Of a stretch of DNA of 57,351 bases, positions 17,127 to 25,020 are shown piece after piece. Location: contig DATBKB010000023.1 in the NCBI GenBank assembly GCA_036556145.1, forward strand, positions 1 through 57,351. The letters run 5' to 3'. Made by a program: the position numbers and the translations under genes. The DNA is from JACDAV01 sp036556145. Lineage in GTDB: Bacteria; Chloroflexota; Limnocylindria; Limnocylindrales; CSP1-4. The number at the start of each line of letters is the position of its first letter. The first letter of the stretch is position 1. A model generated the notes under the pieces. It had not been told where the DNA came from. It saw only the letters and a list, made by a program, of their open reading frames with translations, and ran no database searches.

Positions 17127-17306
17127 TCAGCCGCCGATTCCGCCGAGGAGCGCAATGAGCCCGATCATCGCCACGAGCCCGGCGCCGAGGGCGCCGAAGA
17201 GATAGAGCCAGTGGGCGGCCGGGTTGACCGAGCGCATGTGCTCTTCACGGACGTCGTCCTCGGTGAGCGACGCCTCGCTCTTCCGGCGATCGCCGTCCTT
17301 GCTCAT
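17127..17306 (-). CDS. Small single-TM protein, 59 residues
   Basis: A hydrophilic, charged N-terminal half (MSKDGDRRKSEASLTEDDV) is followed by one transmembrane helix rich in Gly, Leu and Ala (WLYLFGALGAGLVAMIGLIA). Its ATG overlaps the stop of the upstream DUF6766-like gene by four bases (ATGA), so the pair is translationally coupled. I do not recognise a family. It may be a small partner of the upstream membrane protein. Confidence 0.7.
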   Translation of the reverse strand: MSKDGDRRKSEASLTEDDVREEHMRSVNPAAHWLYLFGALGAGLVAMIGLIALLGGIGG

Positions 17307-17653
17307 CGTCCGGCCTTCTCCTGCAACGCGTCGACCTTGGCCTCGATGCGGCGCAGCGCCGCCTCGCTGTCGTAGTCGGTGTCCGGCGACTCGTGGCTCT
17401 TGCGGTGGACGAGGAACGTCGTCAGGACGATGAAGACGAAGACCTGGAGGAACTCGGACTGCCAGTTCTCGAAGGTCGCCTGGGCCCAACTCCAGACGTA
17501 GCCATTCGGCCCGAAGGCCTCGGCCGTCTCGCCGTGGGCCTGCTGCTGGGCGACGAACTCGACCCAGCCGGTCCAGGTCTGGAGCGACCAGGACGCGAGG
17601 AACAGGACCAGCAGCGTGATGCTCAGGCCGTAGTCGCGCCACAGGCGTCTCAT
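17303..17653 (-). CDS. DUF6766-like small membrane protein
   Basis: The 116-residue protein has one transmembrane helix at each end of a loop: residues 9-28 (GLSITLLVLFLASWSLQTWT) and about 68-86 (FLQVFVFIVLTTFLVHRKSH). The loop contains a conserved-looking W-x-E-F-x-x-Q-Q segment and WSWAQATFENWQSEFLQ. The C-terminus is a charged helix with a weak coiled-coil pattern. This matches the DUF6766 type found in many soil bacteria, of unknown function. It heads a two-gene unit with the 59-residue membrane protein and is divergent from the glycosyltransferase gene. Confidence 0.75.
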   Translation of the reverse strand: MRRLWRDYGLSITLLVLFLASWSLQTWTGWVEFVAQQQAHGETAEAFGPNGYVWSWAQATFENWQSEFLQVFVFIVLTTFLVHRKSHESPDTDYDSEAALRRIEAKVDALQEKAGR

Positions 17654-17843
17654 CGGCCGAAGTCATGGAGGACGTCGGGCCCGTTCGTCCCGACCGAAGG
17701 CGGGTTTCGCCTAACAGCCGCGTGCCGAAGCGCCATGCCGGACGGCCGGCCTTGGTCCGTCCCGATGCGTGTAATGCGCTCGTGATGGCGGTGCGGCTTC
17801 GGACGCGACGAACGAACAGCGCCCCACCCGATGCTCTGTCCCG

Positions 17844-19070
17844 ATGGACGTCACCACCGGCTACGACCTGCTGTGTTTCTCGCACCTCCGCTGGAACTTC
17901 GTGTTCCAGCGGCCAAACCACCTGATGACCCGCGCGGCTCGGGACCGCCGGGTTTTCTTTATCGAGGAGCCCGTCCCCGGTCGCGAGGACGGCCTGGCGA
18001 TCGAGGTCCGGGACGGCGTCCACGTCGTGACCCCGATCCTCGCGCCCGACGGCGAGCCCGAGCCGCGGCTCGCGGCGCTGGCCGACAGGCTCGTCGACGA
18101 GCAGGCCATTCGCCGCCCGATCCTCTGGTACGAGACGCCGATGGCCCTCGGCTGGACGCGGCACCTCGACCGCGCCCTCGTCGTGTACGACTGCATGGAC
18201 CAGCTGAGCGCGTTCGAGCAGGCGCCGCTCGAGCTGCTCGCGCGTGAGGCTGAGCTCCTCTCGATCGCCGACTTGGTGTTCACCGGCGGCGACAGCCTGT
18301 ACGAGGCGAAGCGCTCGATGCACCCGGCCGTCCACGCCTTCCCGAGCGCCGTCGATGTGCGCCACTTCCGCGCGGCGCGGGTCGGTCCGTCGGAGCCCCA
18401 GGACCAGGCCGGGCTGCCGCACCCACGTATCGGCTGGTTCGGCGTCATCGACGAGCGGATGGACCTCGAGCTCGTCGAGGGGTTGGCCGAGGCGCGACCG
18501 GACTGGTCGATCGTCATGGTCGGGCCGGTCGTGAAGATCGACCCGACGGCCCTTCCCCGCCGCGACAACCTCCACTGGCTCGGCCAGCGCAGCTACGAGG
18601 AGCTGCCCGCCTACCTGGCCGGATGGGACGTCGCCGTCATGCCGTTCGCCCGGAATCGGGCGACCCGATACATCAGCCCGACGAAGACGCCCGAGTACCT
18701 CGCGGGTGGCCGGCCCGTGGTGTCGACCTCGGTCGCGGACGTCGTGCGCCCGTACGGCGAGCTCGGGCTGGCACGGATCGCCGACGACGTCGAGGGCTTC
18801 GTCGCGGCCTGCGAGGCGGCGATCGCCGAACCGGCCGCGGCGCGCATCCGCAAGGCCGACGACTTCCTCGCCCGGATCTCGTGGGACGAAACCTGGAAGC
18901 GCATGGACGGGCTGATCCGCAAGGCCCTCCGTCCGGCCACGAGATCGCGCGTGCCGGTCGTCTCCGTGCCAGCCGCCGCGGGCACGGTGGCGCGGGCCGC
19001 CGCGAGCGTCGCCTCGACGATGTCGACCGTCTCGAGCGCATCGGCTGTCGCGTCGAGGACCGCCGAGTGA
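17844..19070 (+). CDS. Glycosyltransferase family 1-like (GT-B) protein
   Basis: The 408-residue GT-B protein starts YDLLCFSHLRWNFVFQRPNH, the N-terminal motif of glycosyltransferases found beside UDP-galactopyranose mutases. The C-terminal Rossmann half has IGWFGVIDERMDLELVEGLA, the donor-site region SPTKTPEYLAGGRPVVSTSV and Glu of the P-E-Y-L-A-G motif for nucleotide-sugar binding. It is expected to transfer a hexose, perhaps galactofuranose, to an envelope glycan. The last 45 residues are a low-complexity Ala/Ser/Thr/Val tail. A GATGCT box lies eight bases before the ATG with no ribosome site, suggesting a near-leaderless mRNA. It overlaps glf by four bases (GTGA). Confidence 0.85.
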   Translation: MDVTTGYDLLCFSHLRWNFVFQRPNHLMTRAARDRRVFFIEEPVPGREDGLAIEVRDGVHVVTPILAPDGEPEPRLAALADRLVDEQAIRRPILWYETPMALGWTRHLDRALVVYDCMDQLSAFEQAPLELLAREAELLSIADLVFTGGDSLYEAKRSMHPAVHAFPSAVDVRHFRAARVGPSEPQDQAGLPHPRIGWFGVIDERMDLELVEGLAEARPDWSIVMVGPVVKIDPTALPRRDNLHWLGQRSYEELPAYLAGWDVAVMPFARNRATRYISPTKTPEYLAGGRPVVSTSVADVVRPYGELGLARIADDVEGFVAACEAAIAEPAAARIRKADDFLARISWDETWKRMDGLIRKALRPATRSRVPVVSVPAAAGTVARAAASVASTMSTVSSASAVASRTAE

Positions 19071-20182
19071 CGTACGACCGCGTCATCGTCGGCGCCGGAT
19101 TCGCCGGCAGCGTCCTCGCCGAGCGCCTCGCGTCGGAAGCGGGCGAGCGCGTGCTCGTCATTGACCGGCGCTCGCACATCGGCGGCAACGCGTACGACGA
19201 GCTCGACGACGCCGGCGTCCTCGTCCACCGCTACGGGCCGCACATCTTCCACACGAACTCGGACGCGATCTGGGAGTACCTGTCGCGGTTCACGGCGTGG
19301 CGACCGTACGAGCATCGGGTCCTCGCCTGCGTCGACGACCGCCTCGTGCCGATCCCGATCAACCGGACGACCGTCAACCGGCTGTACGGGCTGTCGCTCC
19401 GGTCCGAGGACGAGGTCGCCGCCTTCTACGAGTCGCGCGCGGAACCGCGGACGCCGGCACGGACCTCCGAGGACGTCGTCGTCTCGAAGGTCGGCCGCGA
19501 GCTTTACGAGAAGTTCTTTCGCGGCTACACCCGCAAGCAGTGGAGCCTCGACCCGAGCCAGCTCGACGCATCGGTGACGTCCCGCGTCCCGACGCGGACG
19601 AACGACGACGATCGCTACTTCACCGATCGCCACCAGGCGATGCCGCTTCACGGCTACACCGCGATGTTCGAGCGGATGCTCGATCACCCGCTGATCGACG
19701 TGCGGCTCGACCAGCCCTTCGAGGAGCTGCCGCCGACGCTCCGCTACCGGTCGCTCGTCTACACCGGGCCGGTCGACACGTTCTTCGGGCGGCGGTTCGG
19801 ACCGCTGCCGTATCGCTCGCTCGAGTTCCGGTTCGAGACGCATCCCGTCGAGCGGTTCCAGGCGACCGCGACGATCAACTACCCCGACGAAGGGGTGCCG
19901 TACACCCGCATCACCGAGTTCAAGCAGCTGACCGGCCAGCGACACGATTCGACGACGGTCGTGTACGAGTACCCCCGCGCCGACGGCGATCCCTACTACC
20001 CCATCCCCCGCCGCGAAACCGCCGAGACGTACGAGCGATACAAGGCGCTCGCCGACGCCACGGATGACACGGTGTTCGTCGGCCGGCTCGCGACCTATCG
20101 CTACTACAACATGGACCAGGTGGTCGGCCAGGCGCTCGCGACTTTCAACCGGATCGCCGGCGCCTCGACCCGGGTCGCATGA
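19067..20182 (+). CDS. glf: UDP-galactopyranose mutase
   Basis: The 371-residue flavoprotein interconverts UDP-galactopyranose and UDP-galactofuranose, using reduced FAD as a covalent catalyst. It starts with the dinucleotide-binding fold YDRVIVGAGFAGSVLAERLA, then RRSHIGGNAYDELDDAGVLV and RYGPHIFHTNSDAIWEYLSR, all family signatures. The substrate-binding Arg/Tyr/Trp set falls around FFRGYTRKQWSLDPSQLD and NYPDEGVPYTRITEFKQLTG. It ends YRYYNMDQVVGQALATF. The GTG start overlaps the glycosyltransferase TGA, so both are made together. It implies that galactofuranose occurs in the cell envelope. Family length is normal. Confidence 0.97.
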   Translation: MTYDRVIVGAGFAGSVLAERLASEAGERVLVIDRRSHIGGNAYDELDDAGVLVHRYGPHIFHTNSDAIWEYLSRFTAWRPYEHRVLACVDDRLVPIPINRTTVNRLYGLSLRSEDEVAAFYESRAEPRTPARTSEDVVVSKVGRELYEKFFRGYTRKQWSLDPSQLDASVTSRVPTRTNDDDRYFTDRHQAMPLHGYTAMFERMLDHPLIDVRLDQPFEELPPTLRYRSLVYTGPVDTFFGRRFGPLPYRSLEFRFETHPVERFQATATINYPDEGVPYTRITEFKQLTGQRHDSTTVVYEYPRADGDPYYPIPRRETAETYERYKALADATDDTVFVGRLATYRYYNMDQVVGQALATFNRIAGASTRVA

Positions 20183-20301
20183 CGACCGACCTGACCGGCC
20201 TCCCGGCCGTGTGGGCCGGCGGCACGACCGACCGGCGGGCCTGGTTCCGCGAGGCCTGGGCCGCCGCGTGCCGGGCGCGGCTCGCGTACCCGGCGGCCTG
20301 A
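20179..20301 (+). CDS. Small protein of 40 residues coupled to glf
   Basis: ATG at 20179 overlaps the glf stop in an ATGA junction and opens a 40-codon frame ending three bases before the next gene. The product (MTTDLTGLPAVWAGGTTDRR, then AWFREAWAAACRARLAYPAA) is soluble, with an amphipathic Trp/Ala/Arg-rich helix in the second half. I recognise no family. Tight fitting between two genes on both sides supports translation; it could also be a relay ORF allowing reinitiation at the LLM gene, or a remnant. Confidence 0.5.
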   Translation: MTTDLTGLPAVWAGGTTDRRAWFREAWAAACRARLAYPAA

Positions 20302-20304
20302 CCG

Positions 20305-21213
20305 ATGCGCGTCGGCATCATCGTTCCCCAGGGCTGGACCGGCGAGTACGCCGGGTTCGAGCCGCGCGCCGCGTGGGACCGCACGCTCGAGGTCGCCCTC
20401 GCGGCGGAGGAGCTCGGCTTCGACTCGATCTGGCTGTTCGACCACTTCCACACGACCCCCGACCCGACGGACGAACTGACGTTCGAGTCGCTCACGTCGC
20501 TGTCTGCCCTCGCCGCCCGGACCCGCCGCGTCCGCCTCGGCCAGATCGTCGGGAGCGCGGCGTATCGCAACCCGGCCCTGCTCGCGAAGATGATCTCGAC
20601 GCTCGACACGATCAGCGACGGGCGGATGGAGCTCGGTCTCGGCGCGGGCTGGAAGCAGGAGGAGTTCGAGGCCTACGGGTATCCATTCCTGCCGCTGCGC
20701 GAGCGACTCGATGCGCTCGGCGACACGCTCGAGGTCGTCACCCGGATGCTGGCTCCGGGCCGCGCGACGTACGAGGGCCGTCATGCCCGCGTGCGCGGGG
20801 CCATCAATCTTCCGAAGCCCATCCAGCGACCTCGCGTACCGATCCTCGTCGGCGGCAACGGTCGGGAGCGAACGTGGCGACTGGCGGCGCGCTACGCCGA
20901 CGAGCTGAACCTCGACGCGATGCCGCCCGAGGAGCTACCGGAGGCGTTGTCGGTCATCGCCGCCCGCTGCGAGGAGATCGACCGCGACCCGGCGACACTC
21001 CGCGTGTCCGTCCACGTCTGGTGGGAGCAGCTCGCGAAGGCGCCCTCCCGGGCGGCACTGCTCGCCGCGTACCGCGAGGCCGGCGCGTCGCGAATCATGA
21101 CGCTCGTCCGCGACGCCGCGCGCGATCCCGCCGCGCTCGAGTCGTTTCGCGACGACGCGGTCCTTGCCGGCGCGGAGCTCGCGGGCGAGGTCCTGGCCGC
21201 GCGGGCGATCTGA
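20305..21213 (+). CDS. LLM-class (luciferase-like, probably F420-dependent) oxidoreductase
   Basis: The 302-residue protein has the bacterial luciferase-like TIM barrel. It starts MRVGIIVPQGWTGEYAGFEP and contains EELGFDSIWLFDHFHTTPDP, RVRLGQIVGSAAYRNPALLA, KMISTLDTISDGRMELGLGA and, near residue 175, RPRVPILVGGNGRERTWRLA. These are typical of F420-dependent LLM reductases, although FMN use cannot be excluded. The substrate is unknown. It follows the 40-codon ORF by three bases, without a ribosome site, so it probably depends on coupled translation. Its relation to galactofuranose synthesis upstream is unclear. Confidence 0.88.
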   Translation: MRVGIIVPQGWTGEYAGFEPRAAWDRTLEVALAAEELGFDSIWLFDHFHTTPDPTDELTFESLTSLSALAARTRRVRLGQIVGSAAYRNPALLAKMISTLDTISDGRMELGLGAGWKQEEFEAYGYPFLPLRERLDALGDTLEVVTRMLAPGRATYEGRHARVRGAINLPKPIQRPRVPILVGGNGRERTWRLAARYADELNLDAMPPEELPEALSVIAARCEEIDRDPATLRVSVHVWWEQLAKAPSRAALLAAYREAGASRIMTLVRDAARDPAALESFRDDAVLAGAELAGEVLAARAI

Positions 21214-21315
21214 AACGCGCGCGCAATCCTCCCGGCGCGCGTCCCGCGGCGTCCGTGCAGCCGCGTGGGATCTGCTTGTCGACGACCGTTCGAATGCCCC
21301 TGCCCGGAGGACGAG

Positions 21316-21780
21316 ATGGACGCGCTGAAGTTGCTCAAGACCGACCACGACAAGGTGAAGAAGCTCCTCACCCAGCTCGAGAAGACGACCGAGCGAGGCG
21401 TGAAGACCCGCCAGGAGCTCTTCTCGACGATCAAGGGTGAGCTGACCGTCCACGAGATCATCGAGGAGGAGATCTTCTATCCCGAGCTGAAGAGCCACCC
21501 GCGGGCCAAGGAGATCGTCCTCGAGGCGTACGAGGAGCACAACGTCGTCGACACCCTCATGAGCGAGCTCGAGAGCCTGCCCGTCGACGATGAGACGTGG
21601 GGCGCGAAGGCCAAGGTCATGAAGGAGAACATCGAGCACCACATCGAGGAAGAAGAGGGCGACATGTTCAAGAAGGCGCGCCAGGTCTTCGATGCGGCGG
21701 AGATGGAGGACCTCGGCACGCGCATGGAGCAGCGCAAGAAGTCGGCGATGCAGCAGGTCGGCGTCGCGCGGAGTCGCTGA
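21316..21780 (+). CDS. Hemerythrin-like HHE domain protein
   Basis: The 154-residue, mostly helical protein has the HHE four-helix fold with metal-ligand candidates His11 (LLKTDHDKVKKLL), His46 and Glu50 (LTVHEIIEEEIFYPEL), His75 (YEEHNVVDTLM) and the HHIEEEEGDMF segment near residue 110. Such proteins bind a di-iron centre and act in oxygen, NO or iron handling. The ATG at 21316 has GGAGG five bases upstream. The C-terminal helix is Lys/Arg/Gln-rich. It stands alone, converging on a PAS-domain gene eight bases away. Confidence 0.9.
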   Translation: MDALKLLKTDHDKVKKLLTQLEKTTERGVKTRQELFSTIKGELTVHEIIEEEIFYPELKSHPRAKEIVLEAYEEHNVVDTLMSELESLPVDDETWGAKAKVMKENIEHHIEEEEGDMFKKARQVFDAAEMEDLGTRMEQRKKSAMQQVGVARSR

Positions 21781-21788
21781 CCCGATGG

Positions 21789-22361
21789 TCAGGCCGTCGC
21801 GGTCACCATCGCACGCCGCATGATCGTCGCGTAGGTCCCCGGGTTCGGGCCGGGTTCGATGTGGAACTCGATCGGCCACTCGGACCCGTCGGGTCGCCGC
21901 ACGATCGCGGTGGAGTCCATCCGTCCGGTGTCGCGCAGCAGCGCGAGCAGCCGGCGTCCGACTTCGGCGTCGGGTTCGTGGCGGGTGAAGTCGCCGGCGT
22001 GGCCGGCGAGGATCTCCTGTCGTGAGACCCCGAACAGCTCGGCGGCGCTCTCGTCGGCGTCGAGATAGCGGCCCTCGGCGTCGATGACGGTCCGCGGCAG
22101 GTCGGGCTCGAGCCACCACGCTTCGTCCGCGGGGCGGGGCAGGATGCGCCCGTCGCGATAGGCGTACCACCTCGCGACCGGCTCGATGCCGGCGAGGACG
22201 CTCGCGCGACGCACGACCGCTTCCGGGTAGGCGTCGCGGATCGCCGCCTGGATCCGGGACTCCGACCAGCCGCCGATGCGCTGACGGGCCGCTTCGACGT
22301 GGGCCCGGAACGCGAGATCGTCGTGTGGGAACGTGAGGAGCTGGACCGGCACGGGTATCAC
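21789..22361 (-). CDS. PAS-domain protein with the shared N-terminal module
   Basis: The 190-residue protein consists of an N-terminal module (about residues 8-95) and one PAS domain (about 90-185: TVIDAEGRYLDADESAAELF, then SRQEILAGHAGDFT and DGSEWPIEFHIEP). The module aligns with the start of the CRP-type regulator at 6.1 kb: LLTFPHDD, AIRDAYPEA, RWYAYRDGRILP and AWW occur in the same order. There is no output domain. It is probably a single-domain sensor that binds another protein. GTG at 22361 has GGAG close upstream; GTG at 22352 is possible. A strong hairpin lies upstream at 22435-22469. Confidence 0.75.
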   Translation of the reverse strand: MIPVPVQLLTFPHDDLAFRAHVEAARQRIGGWSESRIQAAIRDAYPEAVVRRASVLAGIEPVARWYAYRDGRILPRPADEAWWLEPDLPRTVIDAEGRYLDADESAAELFGVSRQEILAGHAGDFTRHEPDAEVGRRLLALLRDTGRMDSTAIVRRPDGSEWPIEFHIEPGPNPGTYATIMRRAMVTATA

Positions 22362-22434
22362 CGCCTTCTCCGCCTTCCCGCCGAAGAGCGGTCCACTCTA
22401 GCGGGCCGCTCGCCGGCTGACAAAGCAGAGCCGG

Positions 22435-22469
22435 CGGGGCCGGCGGCGCGGAATGCGCCGCCGGCCCCG
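22435..22469 (-). terminator. Hairpin terminator after the 99-residue protein gene
   Basis: Perfect 15-bp arms (22435-22449 and 22455-22469) flank a five-base loop, 13 bases past the stop codon of the small minus-strand gene and 74 bases before the PAS gene start. The long G/C stem and position support a terminator. No U-tract is seen. Confidence 0.7.
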
Positions 22470-22481
22470 TGTCGGGATCGC

Positions 22482-22781
22482 CTAGCCCGAGCTGGCGTCC
22501 GACTCGGTGTCGGCCTGCTCGTCCGGGCAGTCGTGGCCCTGGCGACCCGTGTCGGGATTCGCCGATGGGTCCGGGCTGGTGGTGCCGTCGTCGGATGGCG
22601 TGGTCTCGGTGCTCGGCGTGGTGGACGCCGACGGATCCGGGCTCGCCGCGGACACCGCGGCGACGCCGCCGCCGATGAGCAGCATGCCGGCGATCGCCGC
22701 CGTCATCACGCCGCGCCGCAGTCCGCCGACCGTCCGGTCGGTGGCGAGGGGCGGCAGCGGCGGGTCTTGACTCCAGTCCAT
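22482..22781 (-). CDS. Small exported or membrane-anchored Ser/Thr/Asp-rich protein
   Basis: The 99-residue protein has a short cytosolic start (MDWSQDPPLPPLATDRTVGG), one hydrophobic helix (about residues 25-46, VMTAAIAGMLLIGGGVAAVS) and a disordered tail rich in Ser, Thr, Pro and Asp that ends ACIDIC with one Cys (HDCPDEQADTESD). GAGGAGG eight bases upstream fixes the ATG at 22781. The tail would be outside the membrane. No family is recognised. Its neighbour upstream is the KimA-like potassium/amino-acid permease, 82 bases away. Confidence 0.75.
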   Translation of the reverse strand: MDWSQDPPLPPLATDRTVGGLRRGVMTAAIAGMLLIGGGVAAVSAASPDPSASTTPSTETTPSDDGTTSPDPSANPDTGRQGHDCPDEQADTESDASSG

Positions 22782-22863
22782 GGCATTGACCTCCTCTGCG
22801 TGCTGTCCCTTCCTCGCCGACGATCCTCGGGAGCAGCCCTGAGAGGAGCCTGAGAGAGCTCGG

Positions 22864-24927
22864 TCAGTCGTGCTCTTCGCGCCGGTACGGAACGCCGACA
22901 ACGACGGTGTGCGGGCGACCCAGCAGCGCCGTGCGCAGACGCTTCGCCGACTGGTTGTAGAGCAGGCGCTCCCACCACGATCGGGCGACGTATTCCGGGA
23001 TGACGACGAACGTGATCGGCTCCTCGCGATCCTCGGGCCAGGCCTTGTCGAGCACGTCGAGATACGCGACGAGCGGACCGACGAGCGCCCGGTACGGCGA
23101 CTCGACGACGACGAGTGGCACACCCGGCAGCTGCTTCTCCCAGCGCTCGCGGACCCTCGTCGCCTCGTCGGGCTCGTCGGAGACGAGAACGGCGACGACA
23201 TCGTCGGCGATCGAACGAGCCACGTTGACCGCCTGGACGACCGCGCGGTTGATCCCCGGCACGGGCACGATGGCCCGCTCCTCGCGCTGCGGCGGCGGAA
23301 TGACCACCTCAGGCCGGACGGCGAGCTTCTCGGCCGAGGCCTGGTAGTGGTGGTGGATGAACGCCATCATCGCGACGAGCAGCGGCACGACGATCGCGAC
23401 GAGCAGCGACTCCGGCGCCTTGGCAACGGTGACGACGACGGCGACGATGGCCGTGAGGGCCATGCCGAAGCCGTTGATGCCGATCCGCCACCGCCAGCCC
23501 CGGCCGCGCTCTCGAAGCCAGTGGACGACCATGCCGCCCTGGCTGATCGTGAACGAGACGAACACCCCGACCGAGTAGAGCGGGATGAGCGCGTGGGTGT
23601 CGCCGCCGAAGAGGACGAGCAGACCGGCGGCCACGGTGCTGAGGATCACGATCCCGAGGGTGAACGCGAGCCGATCGCCGCGGAAGCTGAACTGGCGCGG
23701 CATGTAGCCATCGCGGGCGAGGATCGCGGCCAGGCGCGGGAAGGCGTTGAAGCTCGTGTTCGCGGCGAGAAAGAGGATCAGCGCGGTGAACGCCTGAAAC
23801 AGGTAGAAGCCGATCGAGGCGTCGCCATAGACGGTCGCGGCGACCTGGCTGACGACGGTCTTCTTCGTCGGCTCGTCGATCGGGACGATGCCGAAGCTCC
23901 CCGCGACGAACGTGATGCCGACGAAGAGGATGCCGAGGAGCGCGGCCATCGCGACGAGGGTGGCCGCGGCGTTCTTCGCCTCGGGCGGCTTGAAGGCCGT
24001 GACGCCGTTGGCGATCGCCTCCGTTCCGGTCAGCGCCACGGATCCGGAAGCGAAGGCACGAAGAATCAAGAGGATCGCGAGCGGCTCGAGCGGGTTGGGC
24101 GCTCCCGGCAACGGGCTCGGCGGCGGCGCGCCCTCCCCCATCGCCACCCTGGCGGTCCCCAGCCCGATCATCAGCAGCGCCGAGCCGACAAACAGGTAGG
24201 TCGGCAGCGCGAAGATGTTCCCCGACTCGCGCAGCCCGCGGAGGTTGCCGATCGTGATGAGGACGATCGCCGCGACGCCGATCTCGACACGGATGTCGAA
24301 GAGGCCGGGCACCGCGGAGCTGATCTGTTCCACGGCCGACGCGGTCGACACCGCGACCGTCATGACGTAGTCGACGAGCAGCGCCGCGGCCGCGACGAGC
24401 GAGGCGACCCGCGGCAGGTTCGCGCGGGCGACCGCGTAGGCCCCGCCCCCCGACGGGTACGCGAGGCAGATCTCGCGATAGCTCGTGGCGACGACGGCGA
24501 GCAGGATGGCGATCGCGATCGAGACCGGGAGGCCGAACGCGAGCGCGCCCACGCCGGCGAGGACGAGGACCCGGAGGATCTCCTCCGTGGCGTACGCCGA
24601 CGACGAGATCGCGTCCGAGCTGAAGATCGCCAGCGCCTTCTTCTTCGAGAGCCGCTCCTCGATATCGGCGTGAATCGAGAGCGGGCGCCCGAACAGGACC
24701 GCCCGGACACGGGCGAGCCCCCGGCCGAGCGCGGTCGTCGGCTGGCTCGCGGCCTCGCGGGCGACGAGCTGGCCCGGCCCGGCGTACCGGAAGTACGGCG
24801 CGTACGGCCGCTCGACCCTGACCCGCCGATCGCCGGCCTTGCGGCCCTTGAGCGCGCGGCGCCCCTCGGTCACTCGCGCCGCGGTCCAACGACCGTGGCG
24901 AGCGGCCCGGCCGCGCCGGGCTCGCAC
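22864..24927 (-). CDS. APC-superfamily permease of the KimA (YdaO) type
   Basis: The protein of up to 687 residues has 12 transmembrane helices (about residues 100-535) and a cytosolic C-terminal domain of about 150 residues. It closely follows KimA: KKALAIFSSDAISSSAYATE in helix I, AYPSGGGAYAVARANL, ALLVDYVMTVAVSTAS and GNLRGLRESGNIFALPTYLF. KimA imports K+ with H+ and is inhibited by c-di-AMP in Bacillus; the C-terminal domain resembles its regulatory part. Potassium as substrate is inferred from this similarity; amino acids remain possible. The first 70 residues are basic and poorly conserved; GTG at 24873 is another start. No c-di-AMP riboswitch is visible in the 93-base upstream gap. Confidence 0.85.
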   Translation of the reverse strand: MRARRGRAARHGRWTAARVTEGRRALKGRKAGDRRVRVERPYAPYFRYAGPGQLVAREAASQPTTALGRGLARVRAVLFGRPLSIHADIEERLSKKKALAIFSSDAISSSAYATEEILRVLVLAGVGALAFGLPVSIAIAILLAVVATSYREICLAYPSGGGAYAVARANLPRVASLVAAAALLVDYVMTVAVSTASAVEQISSAVPGLFDIRVEIGVAAIVLITIGNLRGLRESGNIFALPTYLFVGSALLMIGLGTARVAMGEGAPPPSPLPGAPNPLEPLAILLILRAFASGSVALTGTEAIANGVTAFKPPEAKNAAATLVAMAALLGILFVGITFVAGSFGIVPIDEPTKKTVVSQVAATVYGDASIGFYLFQAFTALILFLAANTSFNAFPRLAAILARDGYMPRQFSFRGDRLAFTLGIVILSTVAAGLLVLFGGDTHALIPLYSVGVFVSFTISQGGMVVHWLRERGRGWRWRIGINGFGMALTAIVAVVVTVAKAPESLLVAIVVPLLVAMMAFIHHHYQASAEKLAVRPEVVIPPPQREERAIVPVPGINRAVVQAVNVARSIADDVVAVLVSDEPDEATRVRERWEKQLPGVPLVVVESPYRALVGPLVAYLDVLDKAWPEDREEPITFVVIPEYVARSWWERLLYNQSAKRLRTALLGRPHTVVVGVPYRREEHD

Positions 24928-25020
24928 ACGCCGACGTCGTCGGGCCGACGGAGCCGGCAGGACGCCTTCATCTCGCGAGCATACGCCGCGGCCGGGGATG
25001 AGGAGCCGACATGGCCCGCC

